The notes beneath the pieces are model-generated. The model did not search any database, was not told the origin of the DNA, and saw nothing but the letters and a program-made list of their open reading frames with translations. Position numbers and translations under genes: made by a program. Source: Saccharicrinis aurantiacus (GTDB taxonomy: Bacteria; Bacteroidota; Bacteroidia; Bacteroidales; Marinilabiliaceae). From it: a DNA stretch of 64,000 nt. Location: the NCBI RefSeq assembly GCF_001660705.2, contig NZ_LYBV02000038.1:1-64000 (forward strand). The letters are read 5' to 3'. Shown in pieces: positions 7,621 to 17,336 of the stretch. Positions within the stretch are counted from its first letter, which is position 1. Each line of letters starts with the position of its first letter.

Positions 7621-8664
7621 TTACATTTTGATTGGAACTTTAACAGTGAAATTTTCATTCTTAATAATTTCTATATCTCTTTTCATAAGGATCATACATC
7701 TTTTTGAGAGACCTGAAATTCCATTTCCAGTGCTGGTAATACGGTTGCGTCTTTCCTGAAGAGGGTGAACTACACAGAGCATATCACCTTCAATATATAT
7801 TGACACAGTAAGTGGTTTCTCAGAAGAGATCTCATTATGCTTAACGGCGTTTTCTATTAATAGTTGAAGCGCCAATACAGGAATTAATGCAGTTTTATGT
7901 TCGTTAGATATATTTACCTCCACATTAAACTGAGAACCAAAGCGAATATTCATCAACTTTGTATAACTCTCAATAAAGAATAATTCATCTTCGATACTAA
8001 CTAGGTCGTGCTCCTTATTCTGCAGTATATACCTGTAAAGTCGCGATAGATGTGTTGTAAATAATGAAGCTTTATCTGCATCAATTTTAATGAGTGCATT
8101 TAATGTATTAAGAGAGTTAAACAAAAAGTGAGGATTTAAAAAATCGCGTACTTCTTTTAGTTCACTTTGTAGTTTTTCACTCTTGTATTTTTCCTTCTGG
8201 ATACGTTCTAAGTCACTTTGTTTCTGAAATTTTAATGTGCGAGATAGAATAACTAAAATCGAGATTACTACACTCCAACCAAATAAATATCTTGTAATAC
8301 CATCTCTGATACTCTCAGCAGATCCGAATGCATAATTCCCTAAAATAAAAATAAAAAATATACTTAATGCGATAAAAATGGTTCCTATAATTGATATGGC
8401 GGTAGGACTCTTATAATATAGATTGAAGGGTAAGTTTATTTTCAGGCGAAGATTAAAACTTAGTATAAACCAAGCTAATAGAAAGATCATTAATAAACTA
8501 TATATCCAAGGGAATAATAATTCTGAGAGCGGTACCTTATATGCCTTATTCAAAAATAAGTTAACACTATCTATTGTAATCGATAGGTTTATTAAAAATG
8601 AAAAGAGTAAAGAAATTACAATAATAGTTCGCTCCTTAATATTTTCTGCTATTAGTTTTTCCAC
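7621..8664 (-). CDS. LytS-like membrane sensor histidine kinase
   Basis: 347 aa. Four hydrophobic segments lie in residues 14-145, followed by a linker helix and a His_kinase (LytS/YehU-type) core. The phospho-acceptor is H179 in LNPHFLFNSLN. The ATPase domain has LLIENAVKH (N box) and GNGISGL (G box). There is no extracellular sensing domain of note, so it probably senses through its membrane part. It is co-transcribed with the LytTR regulator downstream. Confidence 0.92.
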   Translation of the reverse strand: MEKLIAENIKERTIIVISLLFSFLINLSITIDSVNLFLNKAYKVPLSELLFPWIYSLLMIFLLAWFILSFNLRLKINLPFNLYYKSPTAISIIGTIFIALSIFFIFILGNYAFGSAESIRDGITRYLFGWSVVISILVILSRTLKFQKQSDLERIQKEKYKSEKLQSELKEVRDFLNPHFLFNSLNTLNALIKIDADKASLFTTHLSRLYRYILQNKEHDLVSIEDELFFIESYTKLMNIRFGSQFNVEVNISNEHKTALIPVLALQLLIENAVKHNEISSEKPLTVSIYIEGDMLCVVHPLQERRNRITSTGNGISGLSKRCMILMKRDIEIIKNENFTVKVPIKM

Positions 8665-8802
8665 TGCTACTTATTAAAAGTTAGTTGAGATGAAGTTTTA
8701 TAATATAAAACCAAAAGTTATTGCGGTTCAATAACTATAACCACACAAATATATTTAATTAATAGTACTTGTGCTATGATCTTTGTAGTACAATAAACAA
8801 AA

Positions 8803-8830
8803 GAAACCGTATTACTAAAAATACAGTTTC
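8803..8830 (-). terminator. Terminator of the 176-aa outer-membrane protein gene
   Basis: GAAACCGTATT (8803-8813) pairs with AATACAGTTTC (8820-8830) with one mismatch across a 6-nt loop. Read on the minus strand, the hairpin is followed by CTTTTGTTT. It lies 35 bp after the stop of the gene at 8865-9395. Confidence 0.6.
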
Positions 8831-8864
8831 ATTTAGCTTAAATGCTTATTAATAGAGTTCTAAT

Positions 8865-9395
8865 CTAGAATCTTATACCGCAGCCTATTTGCACAGCATC
8901 ATTTCGTAAGCCATTATTAACATCAGTTAATCCCCACATATACTTTGCTTCTAAGCAAAAAATAAGTATTTCAAGACCTGCACCAGCATATACATTTGAA
9001 TCGTACCAATTGGCTTTATTATCATATGGACTTCCTTTTTCTGAGATTTTGAAATTCACCATGGCACCGCCAACTGCATATAATGGTCCTACTTTGAATT
9101 TAAGTCCTAATGGTACACCGATATAATTAAGCACATAATCATTATTCTCTATTTTGCCACCCATTTGCATATATTCTATTCCTGAATGAAAAAACATAAA
9201 AGGCAGCATTTTGGTGTCTCTAAAGGCACCAGCATAATAGCCATTTAACGACTGCCCTTGTTTGTGCGAATTAAGCATCAAACTTGAATTTTGATATCCT
9301 GCACGTACACCAAAATGTTTGTCTTGGGCCATTAAGTTAATTATACTTCCAAATAATAAAATGGTAATAAAAGCAACAACTAATAACTTCTTCAT
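8865..9395 (-). CDS. Small outer-membrane beta-barrel protein
   Basis: 176 aa with a signal peptide (1-23, ending MAQ) and alternating Gly/aromatic strands typical of the OMP beta-barrel family of Bacteroidota (PorT/OmpX-like size, about eight strands). It ends with a C-terminal aromatic residue (RF), as needed for barrel insertion. It stands alone, divergent from the efflux operon. Upstream are a TAcTTTTG -7 element and a 21-bp-period repeat array, which suggest control by an activator such as the neighbouring LytTR protein. Ligand unknown. Confidence 0.8.
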   Translation of the reverse strand: MKKLLVVAFITILLFGSIINLMAQDKHFGVRAGYQNSSLMLNSHKQGQSLNGYYAGAFRDTKMLPFMFFHSGIEYMQMGGKIENNDYVLNYIGVPLGLKFKVGPLYAVGGAMVNFKISEKGSPYDNKANWYDSNVYAGAGLEILIFCLEAKYMWGLTDVNNGLRNDAVQIGCGIRF

Positions 9396-9426
9396 AATTT
9401 ATAATCTTTGTTTAAATTGAACGCAA

Positions 9427-9434
9427 CAAAAGTA
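9427..9434 (-). promoter_or_regulatory. Candidate -7 promoter element for the outer-membrane protein gene
   Basis: Minus-strand TACTTTTG fits the Bacteroidota consensus TAnnTTTG. It lies 31 bp before the ATG at 9395. No TTTG is visible at the -33 position; instead the repeat array begins about 33 bp upstream, which suits an activator-dependent promoter. Confidence 0.45.
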
Positions 9435-9466
9435 GGCTGCCTTTATCCATAATTTATTTTTTTTTG

Positions 9467-9519
9467 TTGCGAAATGGCTTCGATTTATTGCGAAATGGAA
9501 GAATCTTTATCGTAAATGG
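9467..9519. promoter_or_regulatory. Three direct repeats with exact 21-bp period (candidate operator)
   Basis: TTGCGAAATGG occurs at 9467-9477 and 9488-9498, and a variant (ATCGTAAATGG) at 9509-9519, each 21 bp from the last. A fourth partial copy, TTGCGAAAC, lies at 9590-9598 next to the efflux-operon promoter. Spacing of two helical turns places all copies on one face of the DNA, as for LytTR activators. Whether the array serves the outer-membrane protein, the GbsR-led operon or both cannot be told from sequence. Confidence 0.65.
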
Positions 9520-9605
9520 AAATAATCTTGGAGGAGCTATCTCGCATTTGCAGTTACCTCTATTTTTAGCACTTAAAAAAGTTTCCTAGTTGCGAAACTA
9601 TTTTG

Positions 9606-9613
9606 TAGGTTTG
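9606..9613 (+). promoter_or_regulatory. Candidate -7 promoter element of the efflux operon
   Basis: TAGGTTTG matches TAnnTTTG and lies 16 bp before the ATG at 9630, implying a very short leader. A TTGCGAAA repeat (from 9590) lies just upstream and could be an operator for the regulator encoded first in the operon. Confidence 0.5.
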
Positions 9614-9629
9614 GCGTTTCTTTATCATT

Positions 9630-10073
9630 ATGAGTAACGAAAGTATATTAGATAGGTTTGCGGAAGCATACCGTATAGATGGCTTTCCACCATTGGCAGG
9701 AAAGATAATGGGTATATTTTATTCGTCTGACATAAAGTATTTTAGTTTTAGTGATTTAGTTAAGCTATCGAAAGCGACTAAAGGTTCAGTAAGTAAAACC
9801 TTAACACTCTTAATTGGCTTAAACCGTGTTGCGTTTATAAACTCTAAAGAGCGAAAAGGAAAGCGCTTGTTTTATCTTGATACCAAGGGAACCCGATTAT
9901 TTTTAGAATTGATTATTAATAATTATAAGAAACAAGATTTATTGTTAAAAGAGTGTTTGAATTTAAGGTCTGATGAGAATCTAGAAATGAATAAGTTTAT
10001 TAAGGATTCGCTTGATTTTAATGCAGATGTACTTAATCTGTTAGATGAAAAAATGAATAAATATTTTAATTAA
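9630..10073 (+). CDS. GbsR/MarR-family winged-helix regulator
   Basis: 147 aa. Residues ~10-90 form the winged helix of the GbsR branch of MarR proteins: FPPLAGKIMGIFYSSD, then FSFSDLVKLSKATKGSVSK as the recognition region, then a basic wing (SKERKGKRLF). A C-terminal helix would make the dimer interface. It is the first gene of the efflux operon, 2 bp before the TolC-like gene. In Bacteroidota this family commonly leads RND operons as a local repressor. The TTGCGAAA motif near its promoter is a candidate site. Confidence 0.85.
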   Translation: MSNESILDRFAEAYRIDGFPPLAGKIMGIFYSSDIKYFSFSDLVKLSKATKGSVSKTLTLLIGLNRVAFINSKERKGKRLFYLDTKGTRLFLELIINNYKKQDLLLKECLNLRSDENLEMNKFIKDSLDFNADVLNLLDEKMNKYFN

Positions 10074-10075
10074 TT

Positions 10076-12406
10076 ATGAAGCATATTATTATCTTATTTT
10101 TCTTCGCTATTCTATGTAATGTAGGCTTTGCGCAAAAACAACTTAGAATAGGAATTCTGGATGAGAAAATTAACTCGGAATCTGATTTGTATCTCGATCA
10201 ATTAAAAAAAGAGATTAACTCTCTGGTTGGAAAAGGGAGTAATGTTGTTTTTAACCAAGTGTTGTTTAATAACTACGACATTAACAAAGCTAAGGAGAAC
10301 TACAATCAGCTGATTGATTTACAATCTGATATTATTATTTCCTTCGGTGTTGTAAATACTATTATGTTGTATCAACAACAAAATTATATTAAACCTACTA
10401 TTATTGTTGGGGCAATTAATAACGATTTGGTTGATATACCACTAGGTCAATTAACTTCAGGCGTAAATAACTTAACTTACTTGGTCACTCCATTTTCTTA
10501 TAAGGAGGATTTAGATACATTTAAGGAACTTACCAACTTCCAGAATATTGGTATTTTTGTAGATCAATACCTACTAGATTTATTGCCCATTGAAGGCGTC
10601 TTTCAAGAGTATTTTAGGGAGCAAGCAAGCACGTACAAATTAATAGGATTAAATAAAGATAGCAATATTGAGAGTTTAGTTTCTGATATTGATGCTGCTT
10701 ATCTTGTTTCATACAATAGCATTAGCAATAATCAATTTGGAACTTTAATTGATTCTATCAATGCAAAGAAAATCCCTTCGCTTACAGGTTATGGGGTTAC
10801 TGATGTCGAAAGAGGAGTGTTAGCAAGCAATCAGCCTGAGGTTAATTTCACTCAAATTTTCAGAAGAATAGCACTTAATGTAGAAGAAATAAATGGTGGA
10901 GAAAATGCATCGAACTTACCATTACACATTAATTATAGTAAGCAATTATCTATCAACTCAAGTACAGCAAATCAAATTGGCTTTCCCATCAGAAATAGCA
11001 TGTTGGTTAAAGTTAATCTTATAGAAGGTGATAAAACAAGCTACGCAGATAACATCTATTCGATGATAGATATTATGAATGGAGTGGTGGACTCTAACTT
11101 GGGATTAGCTGCCGAACGACAAAATATTGAGCTTAGTAAACAGGATGTTAAAAGTTCCAAAAGTCAATATTTACCTGATTTAGGTGCCAATGTAAGTGCA
11201 GCATATGCTGATCCTGATTTGGCAGAAGCATCCAGCGGACAAAACCCAGAATTTTCAACTGCGGCTAATGTTAGTTTATCTCAGGTAATTTATTCAGAGC
11301 AAGCAAGTGCTAATATATCCATACAGAAAAATATTCTGGCTTCGCAAAAAGAGAGTTATAATGCTTCAGAGTTAGATGCCTTGCTTAATGCATCAATTTT
11401 GTATTACAATGCTTTAGTTTTAAAAACTAATTTAAGTATTCAGTCTTTTAATCTGAAACTTACAAAGCAAAATTTAGAAATAGCATTACAAAATTATGAA
11501 CTTGGTGAGTCTGGTCAATCTGATGTATTACGATTTAAAAGTCAGTTGGCGCAAAATACACAAAGTGTAATTGAGTCTCGAAATAGTTTAAGTCAAGCTT
11601 ATTTTGATATAAATCAACTGCTGAATAAACCTATTTCTGATCAGATAGAATTGAAGGATACATTGATTGGAAATGTATTAAATGACCAATCGAGTTATGC
11701 ATTTCTATTAAAGGCATTAGACGATCCATCACAACAACAAGTGTTAGTTAACTTCTTTATCGAAGAGGCAAAGCGCAATGTTCCTGAATTGAAGAATATA
11801 GACTATAATTTAGAAGCAGTTGAAAGAAACTTTCGCTTAAACGATAAAGGTAGATTTGTTCCAACATTAGCACTTCAAGGTCAGTATAATCATACCTTAA
11901 GTAAATCTGGTGCAGGGTCTACTACACCGGCTGGTTTTCCTGTAATTCCCGATGGTTTTTATAATGTTGGCGTAAGTTTATCTCTTCCTATTTTTCAGCA
12001 GAGTACAAGAAATATTAATCGACAATCTGCCTTGATTCAACAAGATCAGTTGAATATCCAAAAAGAAGATTTTGAACTGAGTATTGAAAAAAATATTAAT
12101 GCAATTGTATTAGATATTATTAATGAGATTACAAATATCGAGATTTCTAAAGTGGATTTAGAATTTGCAAAGAAGAGTTTAGAATTATCTCAGAATGAAT
12201 ACCAAAATGGAGTTATTCCTGTAATTCAACTCATCGATGCTCAGAATAATTATTTCCAGGCGCACATAGCTAATGCCACAGCACAATACAATTTCAGAAT
12301 TGTATCGATGAAGTTACAGCGTATGATAGGTAATTTCTTTGATATGAATTCGGAAGCTAAAAATGATGATTTTGTATTGCGAGCCAAGCAATTTATAATG
12401 GATTAA
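10076..12406 (+). CDS. TolC-family outer-membrane efflux protein fused to a periplasmic-binding domain
   Basis: 776 aa, nearly twice the usual TolC length. Signal peptide 1-20 (ending GFAQ). Residues ~22-315 look like a type I periplasmic-binding fold of the ABC_sub_bind family (RIGILDEK start, DIIISFGV, TIIVGAIN, IGIFVDQYL, IPSLTGYG). Residues ~330-770 hold two outer-membrane efflux (OEP) repeats with long coiled helices and Asn/Gln-rich strands. It is the exit duct for the adaptor and pump encoded downstream. The binding domain could sense or deliver a ligand at the channel; that is inference. A single unbroken frame shows a true fusion and not a sequencing error. Confidence 0.85.
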   Translation: MKHIIILFFFAILCNVGFAQKQLRIGILDEKINSESDLYLDQLKKEINSLVGKGSNVVFNQVLFNNYDINKAKENYNQLIDLQSDIIISFGVVNTIMLYQQQNYIKPTIIVGAINNDLVDIPLGQLTSGVNNLTYLVTPFSYKEDLDTFKELTNFQNIGIFVDQYLLDLLPIEGVFQEYFREQASTYKLIGLNKDSNIESLVSDIDAAYLVSYNSISNNQFGTLIDSINAKKIPSLTGYGVTDVERGVLASNQPEVNFTQIFRRIALNVEEINGGENASNLPLHINYSKQLSINSSTANQIGFPIRNSMLVKVNLIEGDKTSYADNIYSMIDIMNGVVDSNLGLAAERQNIELSKQDVKSSKSQYLPDLGANVSAAYADPDLAEASSGQNPEFSTAANVSLSQVIYSEQASANISIQKNILASQKESYNASELDALLNASILYYNALVLKTNLSIQSFNLKLTKQNLEIALQNYELGESGQSDVLRFKSQLAQNTQSVIESRNSLSQAYFDINQLLNKPISDQIELKDTLIGNVLNDQSSYAFLLKALDDPSQQQVLVNFFIEEAKRNVPELKNIDYNLEAVERNFRLNDKGRFVPTLALQGQYNHTLSKSGAGSTTPAGFPVIPDGFYNVGVSLSLPIFQQSTRNINRQSALIQQDQLNIQKEDFELSIEKNINAIVLDIINEITNIEISKVDLEFAKKSLELSQNEYQNGVIPVIQLIDAQNNYFQAHIANATAQYNFRIVSMKLQRMIGNFFDMNSEAKNDDFVLRAKQFIMD

Positions 12407-12425
12407 CAAACTCAAAAAAACGAAC

Positions 12426-13517
12426 ATGAAATATTTAAATCACACTCTTGCAATGCTTGTGCTAGTTATTATAATTAGTGCTTGTGGTAATAAAGAAAAA
12501 AAGAAAGAAGAAGTAATTAAACCTGTACGGTACGAAGTTGTAGCAAAAATGAATGCTCAAAAAGTTCGGAGTTATAGCGGAGTTGCTTCGGCTAGTAACA
12601 AAATTGAATTGAGTTTTAGAACCAGTGGTATTGTATCTGTATTGAAAGCGAAAATTGGGCAACGGGTCAAAAAAGGAGATTTATTGATGAGACTCGATAA
12701 TGTACAAGCACAACTTACCTACGAGCAGTCTATCTCTGCATTAAAAAGTGCTCAGTCGGCTATGAATACTGCTAAATCAAGCTTAGAGCGAAGTAAAGCC
12801 TTATATGAAAAGGGGAGCCACTCTTTAAGCGAGTACGAAACGGCTAAAAATAATTTTCAGAATGCTCTTGATAAATTTGAATCAGCAAAGCGCAAGAAGG
12901 ATATAGATCAATCTCAGATTAATTACGGTTATATATATGCGCCTAAAAGCGGAGTTTTAGCTGCTGTGGATATCAGTTTGAATGAGACTGTTGGATCAGG
13001 ACAAGTTGTTGCGATATTAAATGCAGGAGATGATGTGAACGTATTAGTTGGTTTACCTGAAAATGTAATTAATAACGTTGCACTTGGGATGACTACCGAA
13101 GTAGAATTTTCTTCGGTTACGGGTCGAACATTTACGGGTAGTGTGATAGAGGTATCTCCAATAGTCGATTCGAACACGTCCACTTTTCCCGTAAAAATAG
13201 ATATCAATAAGCCGATAGAATCTATTAAGCCCGGCATGGTTGCTAATGTTACATTTACTTATGGATCAGATTCTGATTCGGGTTCAAACCAATTAGTTGT
13301 GCCTGTTAAAGCTGTTGGCGAAGATGGTAATGGCAATTTTGTGATGTGTATACAAACTTCTGATAATAAAATTGGGATTGTAAAAAAACAAAACATTACG
13401 CTTGGTGAGTTAACAAATAATGGATTTATAGTCCTTAAAGGACTTGAAGAAGGTCAACTTATAGCAACTGCTGGCTTACAAACATTATTGAATAATCAGA
13501 AAGTAAAATTACAATAA
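12426..13517 (+). CDS. RND efflux periplasmic adaptor (membrane fusion lipoprotein)
   Basis: 363 aa. A lipobox (IISAC, Cys20) makes it a lipoprotein. Next come a barrel-sandwich half (about 45-80, with GQRVKKGDLLMRLD), a helical hairpin (90-150), the second half (165-200) and a beta-barrel region, in the order of HlyD/AcrA adaptors. It joins the inner-membrane RND pump (next gene, 21 bp) to the TolC-like protein (19 bp before). Length is normal for the family. Confidence 0.93.
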   Translation: MKYLNHTLAMLVLVIIISACGNKEKKKEEVIKPVRYEVVAKMNAQKVRSYSGVASASNKIELSFRTSGIVSVLKAKIGQRVKKGDLLMRLDNVQAQLTYEQSISALKSAQSAMNTAKSSLERSKALYEKGSHSLSEYETAKNNFQNALDKFESAKRKKDIDQSQINYGYIYAPKSGVLAAVDISLNETVGSGQVVAILNAGDDVNVLVGLPENVINNVALGMTTEVEFSSVTGRTFTGSVIEVSPIVDSNTSTFPVKIDINKPIESIKPGMVANVTFTYGSDSDSGSNQLVVPVKAVGEDGNGNFVMCIQTSDNKIGIVKKQNITLGELTNNGFIVLKGLEEGQLIATAGLQTLLNNQKVKLQ

Positions 13518-13538
13518 CTCTTATATAATTTACGCACT

Positions 13539-16500
13539 ATGAATTTTGCTAAATTCTCTATAGATAGAAACCGAGTTGTACTAAGTATCTTACTTGTTGT
13601 AATGGTAATGGGACTCGTTTTTTATCAATCACTATCACGCGATAGTATGCCTCCATATACAGTTCGGGTTGCATCTATCGTCTCTTCTTTCCCTGGCGCT
13701 AGTCCAGAGAGGGTTGAAGAATTGGTTACTGATAAAGTTGAAAAAATTGCTCAAGAACTTCCTGAATTAAAACAGATAACAAGCACATCTCGCACAGGGC
13801 TTTCTGTTGTAAATGTTGAGTTGAAGATGGAAGTTGCCCCTGATGAATTACAAGCTGTTTGGGATCGACTACGAAGGAAAATTGATGGTATTCAGGGTTT
13901 ACCAAATAATGTTTATCCACAATTGCGAGATGATGGGATTGGAGAAGTGTTTGGTATTGCCGTTGGTATAACCAGCGATGGTTTCTCGTATAAAGAAATG
14001 AAAGAGGAAGCTGACAAGTTACGAAATGACTTAATTAAACTTAATGATGCGGCTAAGGTTGAAATAAATGGCGCACAAGCGCAAAGAGTATTTATTAAGT
14101 TTGATAATGCGAAGCTTAAAAAATACGGACTAACATCAACTTCTTTACAGGGAATTATTAGTAGTACAAATATTCTGAATTCAGGAGGAGAGATTAGCAT
14201 TGAGGACGAGCGTATTATTTTGGAACCAACAGGTAGTTTTAATTCTGTTGAGGATATCAAAAATATGCTTATCCCAATTGGTCAATCAAATGCTGTAATA
14301 ACCTTAGGTGATATTACTAATGTAGAACCTGGTTATATTTATCCGGCAGAACAAATCGTGCGTATAAATGGTAGAGAGGGGTTATCCTTACACGTATCGC
14401 TTAAAGAAGGCCGTAATATTATAAAACTAGGCGAAGAGATTGACATTGTATTGGATCAATATAATAGTCGTTTACCAGTTGGGCTTACTGTTTCTAGATT
14501 AGCATCTATCGATACCTATATTGATGCTAAAATTAGTGATTTCATGACTAACTTACTTCAAGCAATAGGCATTGTGCTGGCTGTAATGTTAATCTTTCTT
14601 GGTTTCAGAACAGGAATGGTAATCGCAAGTTTAATACCTATTGTAACCATTACTACTTTAATGATAATGGGTTTAATTGACTTAGGATTAAATCAAATTA
14701 CATTGGCTGCTTTAATTATGGCACTCGGCATGATGGTTGATAACGCTATTGTAGTTGCCGAGTCTATAATGGTTAAAATGGAAGAAGGTATTGATGTAAA
14801 GCAAGCTGCAATAGAGTCAGCATCTGAATTGTTCAAACCCTTATTAATATCAACCTTAACAACATCAGCCGCCTTTTTAGCATTCTTTATGGCCGAGTCT
14901 GTGATGGGTGATATCATGGGGCCTATTTTTGTTGTTATTACAATAGCTTTGGTTTCATCATGGCTTATTTCTCTTAGTATAATAACATTGTTATGTGTAT
15001 TCTTTTTAAAGGTAAATAAGAACTCAAATAAGAAGAAAGGTTTCTTAGATCGTATGATTGATGGCATGAAGAATCAATATAGAGCTTTGATAATATGGTC
15101 TTTATCTTGGCGTAAGACTGTTTTGTTTGGTATTTTAGGTTTATTCTTTTTATCCCTTTTTGGCTTCGCATTTTTAGATGTGCTATTTTTTCCAGATAGT
15201 GATAGAAATATGATTACCATTGATGTTAACTTACCTCAGGGAACTAAAATTGAACGAACTTCGAAAACAGTATTTGCCATTGAGCAATTTATTAAAGATA
15301 GTTTATTAGTGAACGACAGTTCTTCTGATGGAATTACGGATTGGTCTAGTTATATTGGTAAAGGTCCATCTGCTTACGATTTAGGATATAATGCTGATGA
15401 AGCCAATTCTAACTATGCCCATATTATAGTAAACACCTCACATTTTTTAGCCAATTCTATGTTAGTTAATAAGCTTGATACGTATTGCTATAATAATTTT
15501 CCTAATGCTGACATTAAAGTAGGTTTATTAGGATCAGGCGGGGGAGGTACTCCAATTGAAATTAAAGTATCAGGTAACGATCCAGATAAATTAGCAAAAA
15601 TTTCTGCCATAATTAAGGAGAAGCTATTTTCAATAAATGGAACAAAAAATATTAAAGATGATTGGGGGCCCAAAGGGAAAAAGTTCGTAATTGAGATAAA
15701 TCAACGTAGGGCGCAGTTAGCAGGTGTAACCAATCAAGATATTGCAACATCTTTACAAACAGTTCTTGATGGATTTAATGCTGGTGAGTATCGTGAAGAT
15801 GATAAATCTATTCCTATTGTATTGCTTGGAGCAGATAGTAATGAACAGTCACTAGCTTCGCTCGAAACAATTAATGTATATGGTCAGAATTCAGGCAAAA
15901 GTGTTCCGCTTACTCAAGTGGCTAGGATAATTCCAAAGTGGCAATACACAAAAATTAAGCGCCTTAATTTAACCAAAACAATCAATGTGCAAAGTGAACT
16001 TACTGCAGATGGTAATGCCAATGAGATAACAACATTAATAACACCTTGGCTCGAAGATCAAAAGGAAAGCTGGGGTGAGGGGTATACTTATCAATTAGGT
16101 GGTGATGCTGCAAGTAGTGCTGAGAATATGGGTGCAGTAGCCAATTATTTACCTTTATCGGCATTCATTATTATTATGCTATTAATTATACAATTCAATT
16201 CATTCCGAAAAATGACCATGATTGTACTTACTATTCCAATGGGGATAATAGGAATGGTATTAGGCTTATTAATTTTTAATGTACCTTTTGGGTTTATGGC
16301 ATTTCTCGGTATCATATCTTTGGCTGGTATTGTAATTAACAATGCCATTGTACTTGTTGACAGAATAGAAATAGAAGAGAATGAAAATAAGCGCATTCCG
16401 CAAGATGCTATTATAACGGCCTGTTTGCAACGCTTTAGGCCTATTGTATTGGCAACCTTTACAACAGTATTAGGTTTAGTACCATTATATTTGGGTGGTG

Positions 16501-16640
16501 GCGCTATTTGGGAGCCAATGGCTGTAACTATTATGGTTGGACTTCTATTTGGTACAGTGGTTACCTTATTATTTATACCTACTTTCTATAGTGTGCTTTA
16601 TAGAATTAATTTCAAGGGATTTATATATAAGACATTATAA
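13539..16640 (+). CDS. RND-family efflux permease (AcrB-like)
   Basis: 1033 aa with two sets of six membrane segments and two large periplasmic loops, typical of the hydrophobe/amphiphile RND family. The TM4 proton-relay segment reads GMMVDNAIVV: the first Asp of the AcrB Asp-Asp pair is kept and the second is Asn, as in many Bacteroidota pumps. The repeat of this segment near the C-terminus (GIVINNAIVLVD) is conserved. It drives proton-coupled export of small molecules through the adaptor and TolC partner. Substrate cannot be told from sequence. Confidence 0.93.
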   Translation: MNFAKFSIDRNRVVLSILLVVMVMGLVFYQSLSRDSMPPYTVRVASIVSSFPGASPERVEELVTDKVEKIAQELPELKQITSTSRTGLSVVNVELKMEVAPDELQAVWDRLRRKIDGIQGLPNNVYPQLRDDGIGEVFGIAVGITSDGFSYKEMKEEADKLRNDLIKLNDAAKVEINGAQAQRVFIKFDNAKLKKYGLTSTSLQGIISSTNILNSGGEISIEDERIILEPTGSFNSVEDIKNMLIPIGQSNAVITLGDITNVEPGYIYPAEQIVRINGREGLSLHVSLKEGRNIIKLGEEIDIVLDQYNSRLPVGLTVSRLASIDTYIDAKISDFMTNLLQAIGIVLAVMLIFLGFRTGMVIASLIPIVTITTLMIMGLIDLGLNQITLAALIMALGMMVDNAIVVAESIMVKMEEGIDVKQAAIESASELFKPLLISTLTTSAAFLAFFMAESVMGDIMGPIFVVITIALVSSWLISLSIITLLCVFFLKVNKNSNKKKGFLDRMIDGMKNQYRALIIWSLSWRKTVLFGILGLFFLSLFGFAFLDVLFFPDSDRNMITIDVNLPQGTKIERTSKTVFAIEQFIKDSLLVNDSSSDGITDWSSYIGKGPSAYDLGYNADEANSNYAHIIVNTSHFLANSMLVNKLDTYCYNNFPNADIKVGLLGSGGGGTPIEIKVSGNDPDKLAKISAIIKEKLFSINGTKNIKDDWGPKGKKFVIEINQRRAQLAGVTNQDIATSLQTVLDGFNAGEYREDDKSIPIVLLGADSNEQSLASLETINVYGQNSGKSVPLTQVARIIPKWQYTKIKRLNLTKTINVQSELTADGNANEITTLITPWLEDQKESWGEGYTYQLGGDAASSAENMGAVANYLPLSAFIIIMLLIIQFNSFRKMTMIVLTIPMGIIGMVLGLLIFNVPFGFMAFLGIISLAGIVINNAIVLVDRIEIEENENKRIPQDAIITACLQRFRPIVLATFTTVLGLVPLYLGGGAIWEPMAVTIMVGLLFGTVVTLLFIPTFYSVLYRINFKGFIYKTL

Positions 16641-16651
16641 TAAATTAGATT

Positions 16652-17317
16652 TTGAAAAAGATATATAAATATAGGTTTGAGATTTTTCTAGTGAGCCAAA
16701 TTGTGATACTTTTTGGCTCTCTAGTAATACCAGCGAGTGTATTTTCGTTACTATCCCCATTCTTATTTTATCTAAATATACTTGCGGGGAGCTTATTTAT
16801 AGGTAATCCCAAACATGGCCAGCTTAAGGTATTTGCCATTGTACTATTAGCAATAGGAGGTGTATTTACCATTGCAAGTATTTATCCAGATATTCGGTCA
16901 TTTATCTACCTAAGAGTAATTGTTATGTTTGTGTTTTATGTAATAGTAACGTATTTCATAGTTAAACAAATCTGGGAAGCAGAAAAGGTTAATAAAAATG
17001 TAATTTTTGGGTTAATTAGCGGTTTTATTTCTTTGGGTTTAATAGGTTTTCTATTATTTATTAGTATCGAGATTATTCATCCCAATTCGTTTTCTGATTC
17101 GAATGTTGTTAACGGAATGTCTATTAATATCACAGAAAGGTTAATGTATTATAGTTACATCACACTTATGACAATAGGATATGGAGATATATTACCAGTT
17201 ACTCTTATTGCCCAAAAAGCGACTATATTAATTGGCTTATTGGGTCAGTTTTATCTAGTAATCATAACCGCCGTTGTTGTAGGAAAATTTGTTAACCAGA
17301 AGCAAATTGTATCTTAA
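16652..17317 (+). CDS. Two-pore-helix potassium channel subunit
   Basis: 221 aa from a TTG start 11 bp after the pump gene. About six hydrophobic segments; the final pore unit has the selectivity filter TIGYGD with flanking pore helix and inner helix (Ion_trans_2 type). There is no RCK or cyclic-nucleotide-binding domain. The N-terminal helices are not recognisable as a voltage sensor with regular Arg spacing. Its place between an RND pump and a nucleotide cyclase is unusual and suggests that ion balance is tied to the pump or to cAMP signalling (inference). Confidence 0.85.
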   Translation: MKKIYKYRFEIFLVSQIVILFGSLVIPASVFSLLSPFLFYLNILAGSLFIGNPKHGQLKVFAIVLLAIGGVFTIASIYPDIRSFIYLRVIVMFVFYVIVTYFIVKQIWEAEKVNKNVIFGLISGFISLGLIGFLLFISIEIIHPNSFSDSNVVNGMSINITERLMYYSYITLMTIGYGDILPVTLIAQKATILIGLLGQFYLVIITAVVVGKFVNQKQIVS

Positions 17318-17336
17318 AAGTAATAGATCTTAATAA

